A stretch of 64,000 nt of DNA, from assembly GCA_041228285.1 (NCBI GenBank), contig CP166133.1:930001-994000 (forward strand), read 5' to 3'. This stretch comes from Neisseriaceae bacterium CLB008. Its GTDB lineage: Bacteria > Pseudomonadota > Gammaproteobacteria > Burkholderiales > Neisseriaceae. The notes under the pieces were generated by a model. The model had not been told where the DNA came from. It saw only the letters and a program-made list of their open reading frames with translations, and searched no databases. Both the position numbers and the translations under genes were made by a program. Positions 52,959 through 60,249 of this stretch are shown here, piece after piece. Position 1 is the stretch's first letter. Every line of letters starts with the position of its first letter.

Positions 52959-52987
52959 AAATAGCCCAGACATTGTCTGGGCTATTT
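52959..52987. terminator. Terminator of the former tRNA-Thr gene
   Basis: AAATAGCCCAGAC (52959-52971) pairs perfectly with GTCTGGGCTATTT (52975-52987). It directly follows the tRNA 3' end on the minus strand, so it is probably the tRNA's native terminator. Confidence 0.75.
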
Positions 52988-52992
52988 AAATT

Positions 52993-53038
52993 TGGTGCCG
53001 GTACCAAGAGTCGAACTCGGGACCTTCTGATTACAAGT
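52993..53038 (-). repeat. tRNA-Thr (UGU) 3' fragment, probable attachment-site half
   Basis: The minus strand reads CTTGTAATCAGAAGG, the anticodon loop (anticodon TGT) and 3' anticodon strand, then variable region, TTCGACTC T-loop, acceptor strand and encoded CCA at 52993-52995. The sequence 5' of the loop (CCACA) no longer pairs with the anticodon stem, and no D-arm or 5' acceptor strand exists. A truncation exactly at the anticodon loop is typical of att cores used by tyrosine recombinases. It is not a functional tRNA. Confidence 0.85.
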
Positions 53039-53168
53039 GTGGATGTGATTTTTTAAGTACTTGATTATAAATAATAGTGATGCTTGCACATACCATTACT
53101 ATCAACTCAATTTAGCTATGAACGGTCACACTTTGGACTCAGTAGTTATTATAAAAGGGAGCACTCAA

Positions 53169-53294
53169 ATGGCAATTTACTTTGTGACATCAAGCATCTT
53201 TTTTTTGAGTATTAAACGCTATGTGCCAGGTTTGATTTGGTGGCCTGTTTTTGGTACCTCACTTTTGTGCTTGTTAGCTTATTTATCACGCTAA
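53169..53294 (+). CDS. Small membrane protein at the left end of the T4SS region
   Basis: 41 residues from the ATG at 53169, preceded by AAGGGAG. Two hydrophobic stretches (IYFVTSSIFFLSI and LIWWPVFGTSLLCLLAYL) make it a two-helix membrane protein. The same frame is open from 53061 but lacks a ribosome-binding site there. It lies between the attachment site and virB1 and has no family I know. The leader from 53039 to 53168 shows no clear promoter. Confidence 0.45.
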   Translation: MAIYFVTSSIFFLSIKRYVPGLIWWPVFGTSLLCLLAYLSR

Positions 53295-53364
53295 TTTCAG
53301 GTGTTTATTTTTAGGTATTTATTTGGCCAACGTTAATGCGTTGGTTTTTTATGGGTAATCGAAT

Positions 53365-54165
53365 ATGTTTAATAAACGTTTAACAATACTTGGGCTATGC
53401 CTTGTGCCCATGACCTTACAAGCCGCCACAGGCGGTTTCTCTCATGCTGTTCAGCAACAAACTAGGCCAGCGGCTACAACGGTTAACTTCAATGCGCTGG
53501 CCAGTCAGTGTGCTAAAGGTGTTCATCCTGAAACTATGCAGGCCATTGTTCGGGTCGAAAGCAAGTTTAATCCCTACGCTATTGGGGTTGTCGCCGGTGC
53601 ATTGAAGCGCCAGCCTCGTACTCACGCTGAAGCGGTCGCCGCAGCCAATATGTTGCATGCTCAAAAGCGTAACTTCAGCATGGGGCTGGCTCAGATTAAC
53701 CGGCACAACTTGAAGCATTACGGTCTTACTTATGAAACGGTTTTTGATCCCTGTAAGAATCTTAATGCAGGGGCCAAGATTTTGGCCGAGTGCTTTAGTC
53801 GGGCAGAAGGCGGTAAGGCTACCCAGTCAGCCTTACAAAAGGCCTTTAGCTGCTACTACAGCGGTAACTTTCGCTTCGGCTTTACCCAAGACTTTAAAGG
53901 CCAACCTTCTTATGTTCAGAAAGTATTAAACAGTGCCGCCCTTAATAGTCCGACAGCTTCCGTTAAAGTGCCTGCGGTGAATTCTAGTCAAACGATGATT
54001 AAACCAGTGGCCTATCAGGCACCGAAAAAGAAAGCAGCTCCTAAACCACAACCAAGTCAAACAGTGACGGCTCAGCCAGCTCAAGCCATGATTGTGGATC
54101 AACAGCCTGCCAGTGAGCCACCTAAAAAGGCGGCGAACAGTTGGGATGTGTTTGCCCAGTTTTAA
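53365..54165 (+). CDS. virB1: T4SS lytic transglycosylase VirB1
   Basis: 266 residues. Signal peptide to LQAA (about 20), then a SLT/lysozyme-like domain at 40-190: catalytic Glu in VRVESKFNPYAIGV, followed by MGLAQINRHNLKHYGL and FSCYYSGNF. It opens the peptidoglycan for the secretion apparatus. The C-terminal 75 residues are Pro/Gln/Lys rich and end in SWDVFAQF, perhaps a docking peptide as in longer VirB1 proteins. First gene of the recognisable virB cluster. Confidence 0.9.
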   Translation: MFNKRLTILGLCLVPMTLQAATGGFSHAVQQQTRPAATTVNFNALASQCAKGVHPETMQAIVRVESKFNPYAIGVVAGALKRQPRTHAEAVAAANMLHAQKRNFSMGLAQINRHNLKHYGLTYETVFDPCKNLNAGAKILAECFSRAEGGKATQSALQKAFSCYYSGNFRFGFTQDFKGQPSYVQKVLNSAALNSPTASVKVPAVNSSQTMIKPVAYQAPKKKAAPKPQPSQTVTAQPAQAMIVDQQPASEPPKKAANSWDVFAQF

Positions 54166-54193
54166 TTAAGTTTTTAGTTTAAGTTTTTTACTG

Positions 54194-54247
54194 CCGACTA
54201 ATGTCGGTTTTTTTGTGTCTATTTCCGGCCTTTGAGCCGGTTTTTTT
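54194..54247 (+). terminator. Two terminator-like hairpins between virB1 and virB2
   Basis: CCGAC..GTCGG (54194-54207) followed by seven T (54208-54214), then CCGGC..GCCGG (54225-54240) followed by seven T (54241-54247). Both have short stems, so partial termination is likely; they precede the virB2 ribosome-binding site AAGGAAA. Confidence 0.7.
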
Positions 54248-54272
54248 ATGTCTTTTATTTAAGGAAATATGT

Positions 54273-54596
54273 ATGAACGTTCAAAAAACACTATCTAAGT
54301 CTGCTCTATCTGGTCAGTTTTTGATCATGGCATTGGGTTTGTTGGTTTCTCAAGCTGCGATGGCCGCAGGCTTTGAGGGTGAAGCCACTTCCATGATGAC
54401 CAATATTCGTACTGGTATTTATGCGATTGTCGGTGTGGCTGCAACGATTGGTCTCGTCTGGCAGTTTGCCCAAGGCTGGATGGGGCGTAAGAGCTGGGGC
54501 GAAATCTTTGAAACCTGTGGTTGGATTGTGGGTGCCGGTGCTGGTATTGCCTTAGCAACCTGGCTATTCACTAAAGGTGGTGGCATGTCGTTCTAA
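54273..54596 (+). CDS. virB2: T4SS major pilin VirB2
   Basis: 107 residues. Long signal peptide ending QAAMA (about 33), mature ~74-residue pilin with two hydrophobic helices (TGIYAIVGVAATIGLVWQFAQGW and IVGAGAGIALATWLF) separated by a short charged loop MGRKSWGEIFE, the normal VirB2/TrbC layout. AAGGAAA before the ATG at 54273 fixes the start; the frame upstream runs through the hairpins. Forms the conjugative pilus. Confidence 0.9.
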   Translation: MNVQKTLSKSALSGQFLIMALGLLVSQAAMAAGFEGEATSMMTNIRTGIYAIVGVAATIGLVWQFAQGWMGRKSWGEIFETCGWIVGAGAGIALATWLFTKGGGMSF

Positions 54597-54610
54597 GAAA
54601 GGTGGCCAAC

Positions 54611-55039
54611 ATGAAAGAGAAGGAAGACATCAATACTGAGCAACCCACCTATAACGCTTTAGGCCGTTCGGCCATGTTTTTTGGTGTGCCGATCTTAGCT
54701 TTAGCGGTCTGTGGGTTTGTCGGTGTTCTGGGTACGTTGTTGGCCATGCCCTTCCTGGAGGGAAGGGCATTGTTCATCCTCTTACTCCCCATCCCCTTTA
54801 TTTTGTTCTTACGAACGATTTCAGCAACGGACGACAGTGCTTTTCGCATTGTGTCTTTAGAGCTGAAATGGTTCTTGCGTAAGGCGAATGGGAAATTGTT
54901 TAACGGTACTAATACGGTCTTGGCGACCAAGTATGGGAGACAGCGAAGTGATTATCAGCGATTTTTTGAGCAAGGCCCTGAAGGGTCAGCCAGCTCAATC
55001 AGACTTTCTGCCGAAAATCTGCCAACACGTCACAAGTAA
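54611..55039 (+). CDS. virB3: T4SS protein VirB3
   Basis: 142 residues. A short cytoplasmic N-terminus (TYNALGRSAMFFGVP) and a hydrophobic hairpin (about 25-70) identify VirB3, which with VirB4 helps pilus assembly at the inner membrane. The ATG at 54611 follows AAAGGTGG. The protein is about 40 residues longer than usual, and its 3' end overlaps virB4 by about 107 bp in another frame. The extra tail is hydrophilic. Confidence 0.82.
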   Translation: MKEKEDINTEQPTYNALGRSAMFFGVPILALAVCGFVGVLGTLLAMPFLEGRALFILLLPIPFILFLRTISATDDSAFRIVSLELKWFLRKANGKLFNGTNTVLATKYGRQRSDYQRFFEQGPEGSASSIRLSAENLPTRHK

Positions 55040-57356
55040 TATTGTGAATTTTAAAACGGGGCACGTCGGCTTCACCATTCGATTAGAAGGCATTCCTTTT
55101 GATGGATCGGACGACAAGCATCTTTTCAACCAGTACGTGAACCTTAGCAATCTATTTGCCGGTATGGGTAAGTCGCTGGGTAATAACCTAGCGGTCTGGA
55201 CAACATTGCAGCGTAAGAAGATTAATTTTGATCGACGCTATTCATTCACCACCGAGTTTTGTCAGCAGTTTGCCAATAAGTACCTGGCACGTTTTCAGGA
55301 GGAAGATTATTTTGAGAATGTGTTCTACATCACGGTGCTGATTAAAAGTGATGACCTGGATGATGGCATTAAGGAAGCCGAAGAGCAAATCAACATCATG
55401 ATGCGTTCTTTACAGCCCTACGAGCCTTACTTGCTGACGGCCTACCAGAACGATGAAGGCACCTTGTTTTCTGAGGTGTACGAATTCTTTGGTGGCCTGA
55501 TCAACGGCGAGAAAGAGCAAATTCCTTTATCAACGCTCGATGCTTACCAGGTCATCCCTAGCGCTGACTTACACTTTGGCTCTGAAGTCTGCGAGATTCG
55601 GACGCCCAGTGGAGCCCAAAAGTATGCGGTGATGTACGACCTCAAAGACTTTGGGTTAAGTAAGCCTAAAATTCTGACCGGTGTTTTGTCTTTACCCTGT
55701 GAGTTCACCCTGACGCAAAGCTTAGTCTATGTGAATTCACATACGATGCAAGAAGACATTAAGAAGCAGCTCAACAACCTGAAGTCAGTCGGTGACCAAG
55801 CCGCGGAACAGCAGAATGAGTTGGCGTATGGTCTAGGCCAGCTGACAGCCGGTGAGCTGATGTTTGGTGATTATCACGCTGCCCTGGTGGTGTATGGTAA
55901 AACAGCCAAAGAGGCTTCCTATAATGGCTCTCGTGCCTATGCGGCCTTCTTGAATGCGGGCGGTTTTCGCTTTACTAAAGGTGGTCTATCAGCACCGGCC
56001 ACATTCTTTAGCCAATTGCCAGGCAGTAAAGAGAAGCCGCGCTCTTTCCCTAAAACCACGGCCAATCTGGCCACGACGTTTGGCATTCACAATTACTCTC
56101 ATGGTAAGAAGTATGGAAACCCAATTGGCGATGGTAGTGCAGTGATGCCGCTGCAAACCGTATCTAAAACGGTGTACGACTTTAACTTCCATTTCAGCAA
56201 CCCTAAAGAAGACAACGTGGGCGATAAGATTGCTGGCCACACGTTGATTTTGGGTGCCACCGGTACGGGCAAGACCACGTTGCAAACGGCACTGCTGGCC
56301 TTTAATGAACGCTTTGACCCTTACATCTTCGCCCTAGACCTGGATCGAGGGATGGAGATTTTTATTAGGGCCATTGGTGGCAGCTACTTCTCATTAGAAG
56401 CCGGTAAGCCTTCTGGTTTGAATCCGTTCCAGTTAGAAGATACGCCGACTAATCGTGACTTCCTGTATACCTTGGTGGGCATTTGCGGCAAGAACAGTGA
56501 AGGTAAGCTGACGGCTGAAGAAGAAAAACAAATTGAACAGGCGGTTGATGCCACGTTAAGTTTGGATTTTGGTAATCGTAACTTTAGCCGGCTACTCGAA
56601 AGCATCCCCATCTCTGCTGATGATGACGCCTTGCGGGTACGCTTAAACCGTTGGTGCCGATCTGCTGGCGGTCGTTATGCCTGGTGCTTGGATAACGATG
56701 AAAACGCCTTCGATCCTAAAGCCTTCTTCCGCGTTGGGTTTGATTTAACCGATGTGCTGAAGGACAACTATGCGCCCACTGAGCCGGTGCTGGCGTACAT
56801 GTTCCACCTTCGTGACATCATGATGGATGAGGTGGCTAAGAAGGGCGGCATCTTGGCTTCGATTGTTGAGGAGTTCTGGTATGCCGCACGTTACCAGGTG
56901 ACTCAGGATTTGATCCTTAAAATCTTGAAGACGGATCGTAAGCGCGGTGGTTGGCTTATTCTTGTTTCTCAATCACCGGAGGACGCCATCAACTGCCCGA
57001 TCTTCCCCGCCATCATTCAGCAGACGCCGACTAAAATCTTCTTACCCAATCCTGATGCTGAGTTTGAAGGCAGTTATCAGCGTTGTGGTTTGACGCTGAA
57101 AGAGTATGAGGAGCTGGCCAAGCTGACCTTAGAAAGCCGTACCTTCTTAGTGAAGCAAAGCCGGCAATCTGCTTTTGCGAAGCTAGACCTGTACGGATTC
57201 AGTGATGAGATTGCGGTGCTGTCAGGCTCTTCAGAGAACATCGAGCTGCTGCATAAGGTCATGGCTGAATATGGAGATACACCGGAACAGTGGTATCAGC
57301 CGTTTCAACAGGCCATCCGGAATAGTCGAGCAGTCAGTGTTAAGCCTATTCAGTAA
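54933..57356 (+). CDS. virB4: T4SS ATPase VirB4
   Basis: 807 residues. N-terminal CagE/TrbE/VirB domain, then the ATPase: Walker A GATGTGKTT at about 440-448, LDLDRGMEIF, Walker B ILASIVEEFWYAARY near 645 and the VSQSPEDAI motif. It powers pilus assembly and substrate transfer. The start is ambiguous: ATG at 54933 has no ribosome-binding site, while GTG at 54948 has GGGAGA spaced 7 nt upstream. Both lie inside virB3. Confidence 0.92.
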   Translation: MGDSEVIISDFLSKALKGQPAQSDFLPKICQHVTSNIVNFKTGHVGFTIRLEGIPFDGSDDKHLFNQYVNLSNLFAGMGKSLGNNLAVWTTLQRKKINFDRRYSFTTEFCQQFANKYLARFQEEDYFENVFYITVLIKSDDLDDGIKEAEEQINIMMRSLQPYEPYLLTAYQNDEGTLFSEVYEFFGGLINGEKEQIPLSTLDAYQVIPSADLHFGSEVCEIRTPSGAQKYAVMYDLKDFGLSKPKILTGVLSLPCEFTLTQSLVYVNSHTMQEDIKKQLNNLKSVGDQAAEQQNELAYGLGQLTAGELMFGDYHAALVVYGKTAKEASYNGSRAYAAFLNAGGFRFTKGGLSAPATFFSQLPGSKEKPRSFPKTTANLATTFGIHNYSHGKKYGNPIGDGSAVMPLQTVSKTVYDFNFHFSNPKEDNVGDKIAGHTLILGATGTGKTTLQTALLAFNERFDPYIFALDLDRGMEIFIRAIGGSYFSLEAGKPSGLNPFQLEDTPTNRDFLYTLVGICGKNSEGKLTAEEEKQIEQAVDATLSLDFGNRNFSRLLESIPISADDDALRVRLNRWCRSAGGRYAWCLDNDENAFDPKAFFRVGFDLTDVLKDNYAPTEPVLAYMFHLRDIMMDEVAKKGGILASIVEEFWYAARYQVTQDLILKILKTDRKRGGWLILVSQSPEDAINCPIFPAIIQQTPTKIFLPNPDAEFEGSYQRCGLTLKEYEELAKLTLESRTFLVKQSRQSAFAKLDLYGFSDEIAVLSGSSENIELLHKVMAEYGDTPEQWYQPFQQAIRNSRAVSVKPIQ

Positions 57357-57372
57357 AACGAATGGTTTTTTT

Positions 57373-57399
57373 GTGCCACCAGATTTTATTTGGTGGCAC
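57373..57399 (+). other. Hairpin after virB4
   Basis: GTGCCACCA (57373-57381) and TGGTGGCAC (57391-57399) form a perfect 9-bp stem with a 9-nt loop and no T run behind it, 16 bp past the virB4 stop. Possibly an mRNA-stabilising element. Confidence 0.55.
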
Positions 57400-57419
57400 G
57401 TTATAAAGAGTAAATTAAT

Positions 57420-57518
57420 ATGACTTTATATTTTGATTTTATTCAGATAAATAGTGCTCTTCAAATAATACATGTAATTTTAGTCATTATCATTTTTGTA
57501 ATTATATCTAGGTTGTAA
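57420..57518 (+). CDS. Possible 32-residue single-helix membrane peptide
   Basis: ATG at 57420, AAAGAG 9 nt upstream, stop at 57516-57518. The peptide is almost entirely hydrophobic (ALQIIHVILVIIIFVIISRL at its end), a single membrane helix with a basic C-terminus. It immediately follows virB4 and its hairpin. Low-complexity AT-rich sequence can produce such frames by chance. Confidence 0.3.
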   Translation: MTLYFDFIQINSALQIIHVILVIIIFVIISRL

Positions 57519-57519
57519 A

Positions 57520-57963
57520 TTAATACATATTTTCGTTGGCTGGGTTGATTGGGATTTCAAGGATAGGGGATCTAGGCCAAGCAATGTTTTTATATTTTAT
57601 GTAAATAACAAAAGGAGCTTTGGTTTTTTCTAACCGTAGTTTGAATATTGGAACGCCTATGCTATTGCTAAATTTAGGGTTGATTGTCAAATTTAATTTA
57701 ATCTTTTTATTTTGAACAAGGGTATCTATGCCATCAATCTTATACCCAATAATTTTAGGTGCTTGAGAGCCTCTACAAGCAAGCTTAGTTATTTTATATG
57801 GGCGTGAATCTAGTCGACCGAATTCTATGAAAAGAGTTATTGATTGGTTGTCGTTGTGAAGATGATATGAGATTGGAGGAGTGGCTCTTTTAAATTCTTT
57901 TAGTAGTAATACAAATAGTGTGATTACGCCAGCTATGCTGGTCATGATTGTCAGAATATTCAT
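57520..57963 (-). CDS. Membrane-anchored protein of unknown function inserted in the virB operon
   Basis: 147 residues on the strand opposite to the virB genes. An N-terminal membrane helix (LTIMTSIAGVITLFVLLL) is followed by a beta-rich domain (SITLFIEFGRLDSRPYKITKLACRG, KLRLEKTKAPFVIYIKYKNIAW). It is markedly AT-rich compared with virB4 and virB5. No family recognised. Its position and orientation suggest cargo inserted between virB4 and virB5; a surface-exclusion or immunity role is possible but unsupported. Confidence 0.55.
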   Translation of the reverse strand: MNILTIMTSIAGVITLFVLLLKEFKRATPPISYHLHNDNQSITLFIEFGRLDSRPYKITKLACRGSQAPKIIGYKIDGIDTLVQNKKIKLNLTINPKFSNSIGVPIFKLRLEKTKAPFVIYIKYKNIAWPRSPILEIPINPANENMY

Positions 57964-57988
57964 TTATATCTAATTTTTAGGTGGGTTT

Positions 57989-58090
57989 ATGGATGTCTTA
58001 GTTAATACGTTCTATGTCATGTTACTAAATATTGTAATGGATATTTGCATATTATTAATTCTATTTAACAAGTTTCGTCAGTATCGTTAG
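57989..58090 (+). CDS. Possible 33-residue membrane peptide before virB5
   Basis: ATG at 57989 with AGGTGG 5 nt upstream, stop at 58088-58090. One hydrophobic segment (VMLLNIVMDICILLILF) with a basic C-terminus NKFRQYR. It ends at a terminator-like hairpin just before virB5. It could be a genuine small T4SS-linked peptide; support is only the ribosome-binding site and amphipathic charge pattern. Confidence 0.35.
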   Translation: MDVLVNTFYVMLLNIVMDICILLILFNKFRQYR

Positions 58091-58092
58091 TG

Positions 58093-58117
58093 CCACTTCA
58101 CAAGAAGTGGTTTTTTT
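58093..58117 (+). terminator. Terminator-like hairpin before virB5
   Basis: CCACTT (58093-58098) pairs with AAGTGG (58105-58110), followed by seven T. The virB5 ribosome-binding site AAGGAG comes 10 nt later. Confidence 0.7.
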
Positions 58118-58137
58118 ATCCTTGCAAGGAGTAAGAC

Positions 58138-58791
58138 ATGAAGCAAAAAAGTAAGGTATTAAAAATCGTGGCTGCCCTCGTACTATCGGGCAGCTTTTTT
58201 TATGGGCCTGTTCAGGCCGCAGGCATCCCTGTTTTTGATGGGGCCGGCGTTGCTCAAGCGATGCAGCAAGTTGTTCACATGAAGGAGCAGATTGACAACC
58301 AGATCAACCAAATCAATCAGCTTAAAAGCCAAGTTAAGGCCATGACCGGTAGTCGTAACCTTGGCAATATCCTTAAAAATACGGTGAAGGATCAGGTGCC
58401 GGATGAGTGGGCCAGCATCTACAACAGTGGCGTAACCTTAACGCAGAAAAATAGCGTGGCCAGCAATAAGTACAACCCAAATGCCAGTCAAGACAACCTA
58501 TTAAAGGTTTTTGACCTCTCTCAAAAGACTTTTAAAGATACTAAACAACGCTTAGATAATATCGATGGGTTGATGCGTCAAATTGATCTGGCTCAAGACA
58601 TGAAGGCGGCTGCCGACTTACAAAACCGCATTGCCATCGAGCGGGGGGTGATTCAGCAACAGCAGATCAAACTGGACATGATGGCCCGCACCTATCAGCT
58701 TCAGCAGGAAATTGAAGATGAACGCTATAACGAACGGGCTAAGTGCATTGCCTCTCATCTAGAAGATCGTAATTTCAGTGCTTGTCATTAA
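58138..58791 (+). CDS. virB5: T4SS minor pilin/tip protein VirB5
   Basis: 217 residues. Signal peptide to VQAA (about 28); the mature protein starts GIPVFDGAGVAQAMQQVVHMKEQI, then long helices with Gln/Asn-rich heptads (QIDNQINQINQLKSQVKAM), as in VirB5/TraC/TrwJ. It sits at the pilus tip and mediates contact with recipients. The last 27 residues (191-217) end in CIASHLEDRNFSACH and resemble residues 31-57 of the adjacent lipoprotein. AAGGAG precedes the ATG. Confidence 0.9.
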   Translation: MKQKSKVLKIVAALVLSGSFFYGPVQAAGIPVFDGAGVAQAMQQVVHMKEQIDNQINQINQLKSQVKAMTGSRNLGNILKNTVKDQVPDEWASIYNSGVTLTQKNSVASNKYNPNASQDNLLKVFDLSQKTFKDTKQRLDNIDGLMRQIDLAQDMKAAADLQNRIAIERGVIQQQQIKLDMMARTYQLQQEIEDERYNERAKCIASHLEDRNFSACH

Positions 58792-58800
58792 CCCTTAAAT

Positions 58801-58825
58801 CAATGGGCACCGTGGGTGCCCATTG
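58801..58825 (+). other. Hairpin after virB5
   Basis: CAATGGGCAC (58801-58810) and GTGCCCATTG (58816-58825) form a perfect 10-bp stem with a 5-nt loop and no T run. The lipoprotein ribosome-binding site follows at once. Confidence 0.6.
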
Positions 58826-58838
58826 CGGAGTATTTATC

Positions 58839-59084
58839 ATGAAAGAAATGTATACCCCCTTCGTTCTTGTTTCAATCACTCTGGCTATGCTGTCAGCTTG
58901 TGGTGGCCCAACCAAGGCTGAAATTGAAGAAATTAAAGATGAAGAATATCGCTATATGGCCAGCTGTATTGCCAGTCACACTTTAGATAAAAATTTCAAT
59001 CAATGCGAAACAGACTTTAAAGCCAAATTTGGTTATGAGTACCAGGATTCATACGTATTGAAAGAAATGAAATTTGAAGAGTAG
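58839..59084 (+). CDS. Small lipoprotein between virB5 and virB6, entry-exclusion candidate
   Basis: 81 residues. Lipoprotein signal (FVLVSITLAMLSAC, lipidation Cys21). The mature part is hydrophilic with CIASHTLDKNFNQC at 43-56, matching the VirB5 tail, then a C-terminal ~20 residues (FGYEYQDSYVLKEM). CGGAG precedes the ATG at 58839; the frame open from 58782 overlaps virB5 and is not used. In pKM101 the gene between the virB5 and virB6 homologues is eex, a lipoprotein blocking redundant mating entry. Position and lipobox fit; homology is not shown. Confidence 0.7.
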   Translation: MKEMYTPFVLVSITLAMLSACGGPTKAEIEEIKDEEYRYMASCIASHTLDKNFNQCETDFKAKFGYEYQDSYVLKEMKFEE

Positions 59085-59105
59085 TGATACTCAAAGGACA
59101 GAATT

Positions 59106-60059
59106 ATGGAAAAGCATTTTTTTAAGGACGTCACCGACTTATTGCTGAACGGAATGGGGTCAAATTTATTCCATCAGTCCAGCAATATCATTGCAGGCGT
59201 AGCCCCTATTTTTCAGATTGGTTTTGGGATTTACATCTTGTTAGTCGCTTTTAATTACTATAACAAGGGCGTAGATACCAGCATTGTAGACTTGTCTAAA
59301 AATGCGGCCGGTTGGCTAATTGTGATCGCCTGTGCGTTTAATGCTGGCCAATATGCCCGTATCGCTAATTTTGCCTGGGGGCTACCTGAGGCCATGAGTG
59401 GTTTGCTCAGTACGACTAATTTTAGTGCCAGTGCATTGGATGATATTTTTACTAACTTTATGAAAACGATTGTTGAAATCTCCAAACAAAGTGAGGCACT
59501 ACCCCTTAGGCGTATGGCAGATAAGCTAGCTATTTCTATTTCAATTACAGTCATGACCATTTGCTTTGGTATTTTGTTTGCCATTATTACGGCGTTTTAT
59601 TTGGTGGCAAAATTGTCGTTGGCGATGGTCATTGTCATCGGGCCGATCTTTATTGGTGCGATGCTCTTTCCCGCTACTCGGCAATGGGGCATGAATTGGA
59701 TTGGCCAGGTCATGAACTATTCAATCACCATTATGTTCTTCACCATTTTGGCATCTTTAGTAAATGATTTTTACATCAATCATATCGAGAGCAGCTTAAA
59801 CGGTGTTTTTGGGCAAAACGGGGTTGCGCTTTTCTCCATTATTGCGACGGCGATGCCTGCATTTATATTATCAACCGTTATCTTTGTGGTGGTGACCTGG
59901 AACATTCCAGGGATTGCCTCTGCATTAACGGGTGGCGCCGGTGCCAATGGTTTCAGTCGAACTTTGGCAAATGTGGCACGAATGTCTAAAGGCATGCCGC
60001 CGTTACCGCCTGGTGGTGGCGGAAGTAAGGGTGGCGGGGGCAGTATTGGCAAGGGTTAA
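59106..60059 (+). CDS. virB6: T4SS polytopic membrane protein VirB6
   Basis: 317 residues with an N-terminal periplasmic helix and at least five membrane segments in the TrbL/VirB6 pattern (IFQIGFGIYILLVAFNYY; LSLAMVIVIGPIFIGAMLFPATRQWGMNWIGQV; IIATAMPAFILSTVIFVVVTW). Forms the inner-membrane channel. The C-terminus is a Gly/Pro/Lys-rich tail. AAAGGACA precedes the ATG. Confidence 0.9.
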   Translation: MEKHFFKDVTDLLLNGMGSNLFHQSSNIIAGVAPIFQIGFGIYILLVAFNYYNKGVDTSIVDLSKNAAGWLIVIACAFNAGQYARIANFAWGLPEAMSGLLSTTNFSASALDDIFTNFMKTIVEISKQSEALPLRRMADKLAISISITVMTICFGILFAIITAFYLVAKLSLAMVIVIGPIFIGAMLFPATRQWGMNWIGQVMNYSITIMFFTILASLVNDFYINHIESSLNGVFGQNGVALFSIIATAMPAFILSTVIFVVVTWNIPGIASALTGGAGANGFSRTLANVARMSKGMPPLPPGGGGSKGGGGSIGKG

Positions 60060-60071
60060 AATCATCATTCA

Positions 60072-60093
60072 TAGACCGCCATCCGGCGGTTTT
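60072..60093 (+). terminator. Terminator-like hairpin after virB6
   Basis: ACCGCC (60072-60077) pairs with GGCGGT (60082-60087) around a 4-nt loop and runs into seven T (60087-60093). virB7 follows at once. Confidence 0.75.
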
Positions 60094-60126
60094 TTTATGT
60101 CTTTTTAAAACACAGGGAACCGTTTT

Positions 60127-60249
60127 ATGAAACATCTTTTATTGTGCTTGGGGCTTGCTGCTGTGTTAGCTGGCTGCGCCCATCAACCAGGTAAGCCTTA
60201 TGGGCAATCCTTTCCAATCAACGTGACTGCTCAGGAGTTGGTGAAATGA
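60127..60249 (+). CDS. virB7: T4SS core lipoprotein VirB7
   Basis: 40 residues, ATG at 60127 after CAGGGAA. Lipoprotein signal LLLCLGLAAVLAGC (lipidation Cys about 17), then a short mature peptide (AHQPGKPYGQSFPINVTAQELVK). Size and position directly before virB8 are those of VirB7/TraN, which anchors VirB9 in the outer-membrane core complex. Its stop overlaps the virB8 start (ATGA). Confidence 0.88.
   Translation: MKHLLLCLGLAAVLAGCAHQPGKPYGQSFPINVTAQELVK

Noticed and set aside
52993-53038. Functional tRNA-Thr gene
   Set aside because: Only the anticodon loop to CCA part exists; the 5' acceptor strand, D-arm and 5' anticodon strand are missing, so it cannot fold as tRNA.
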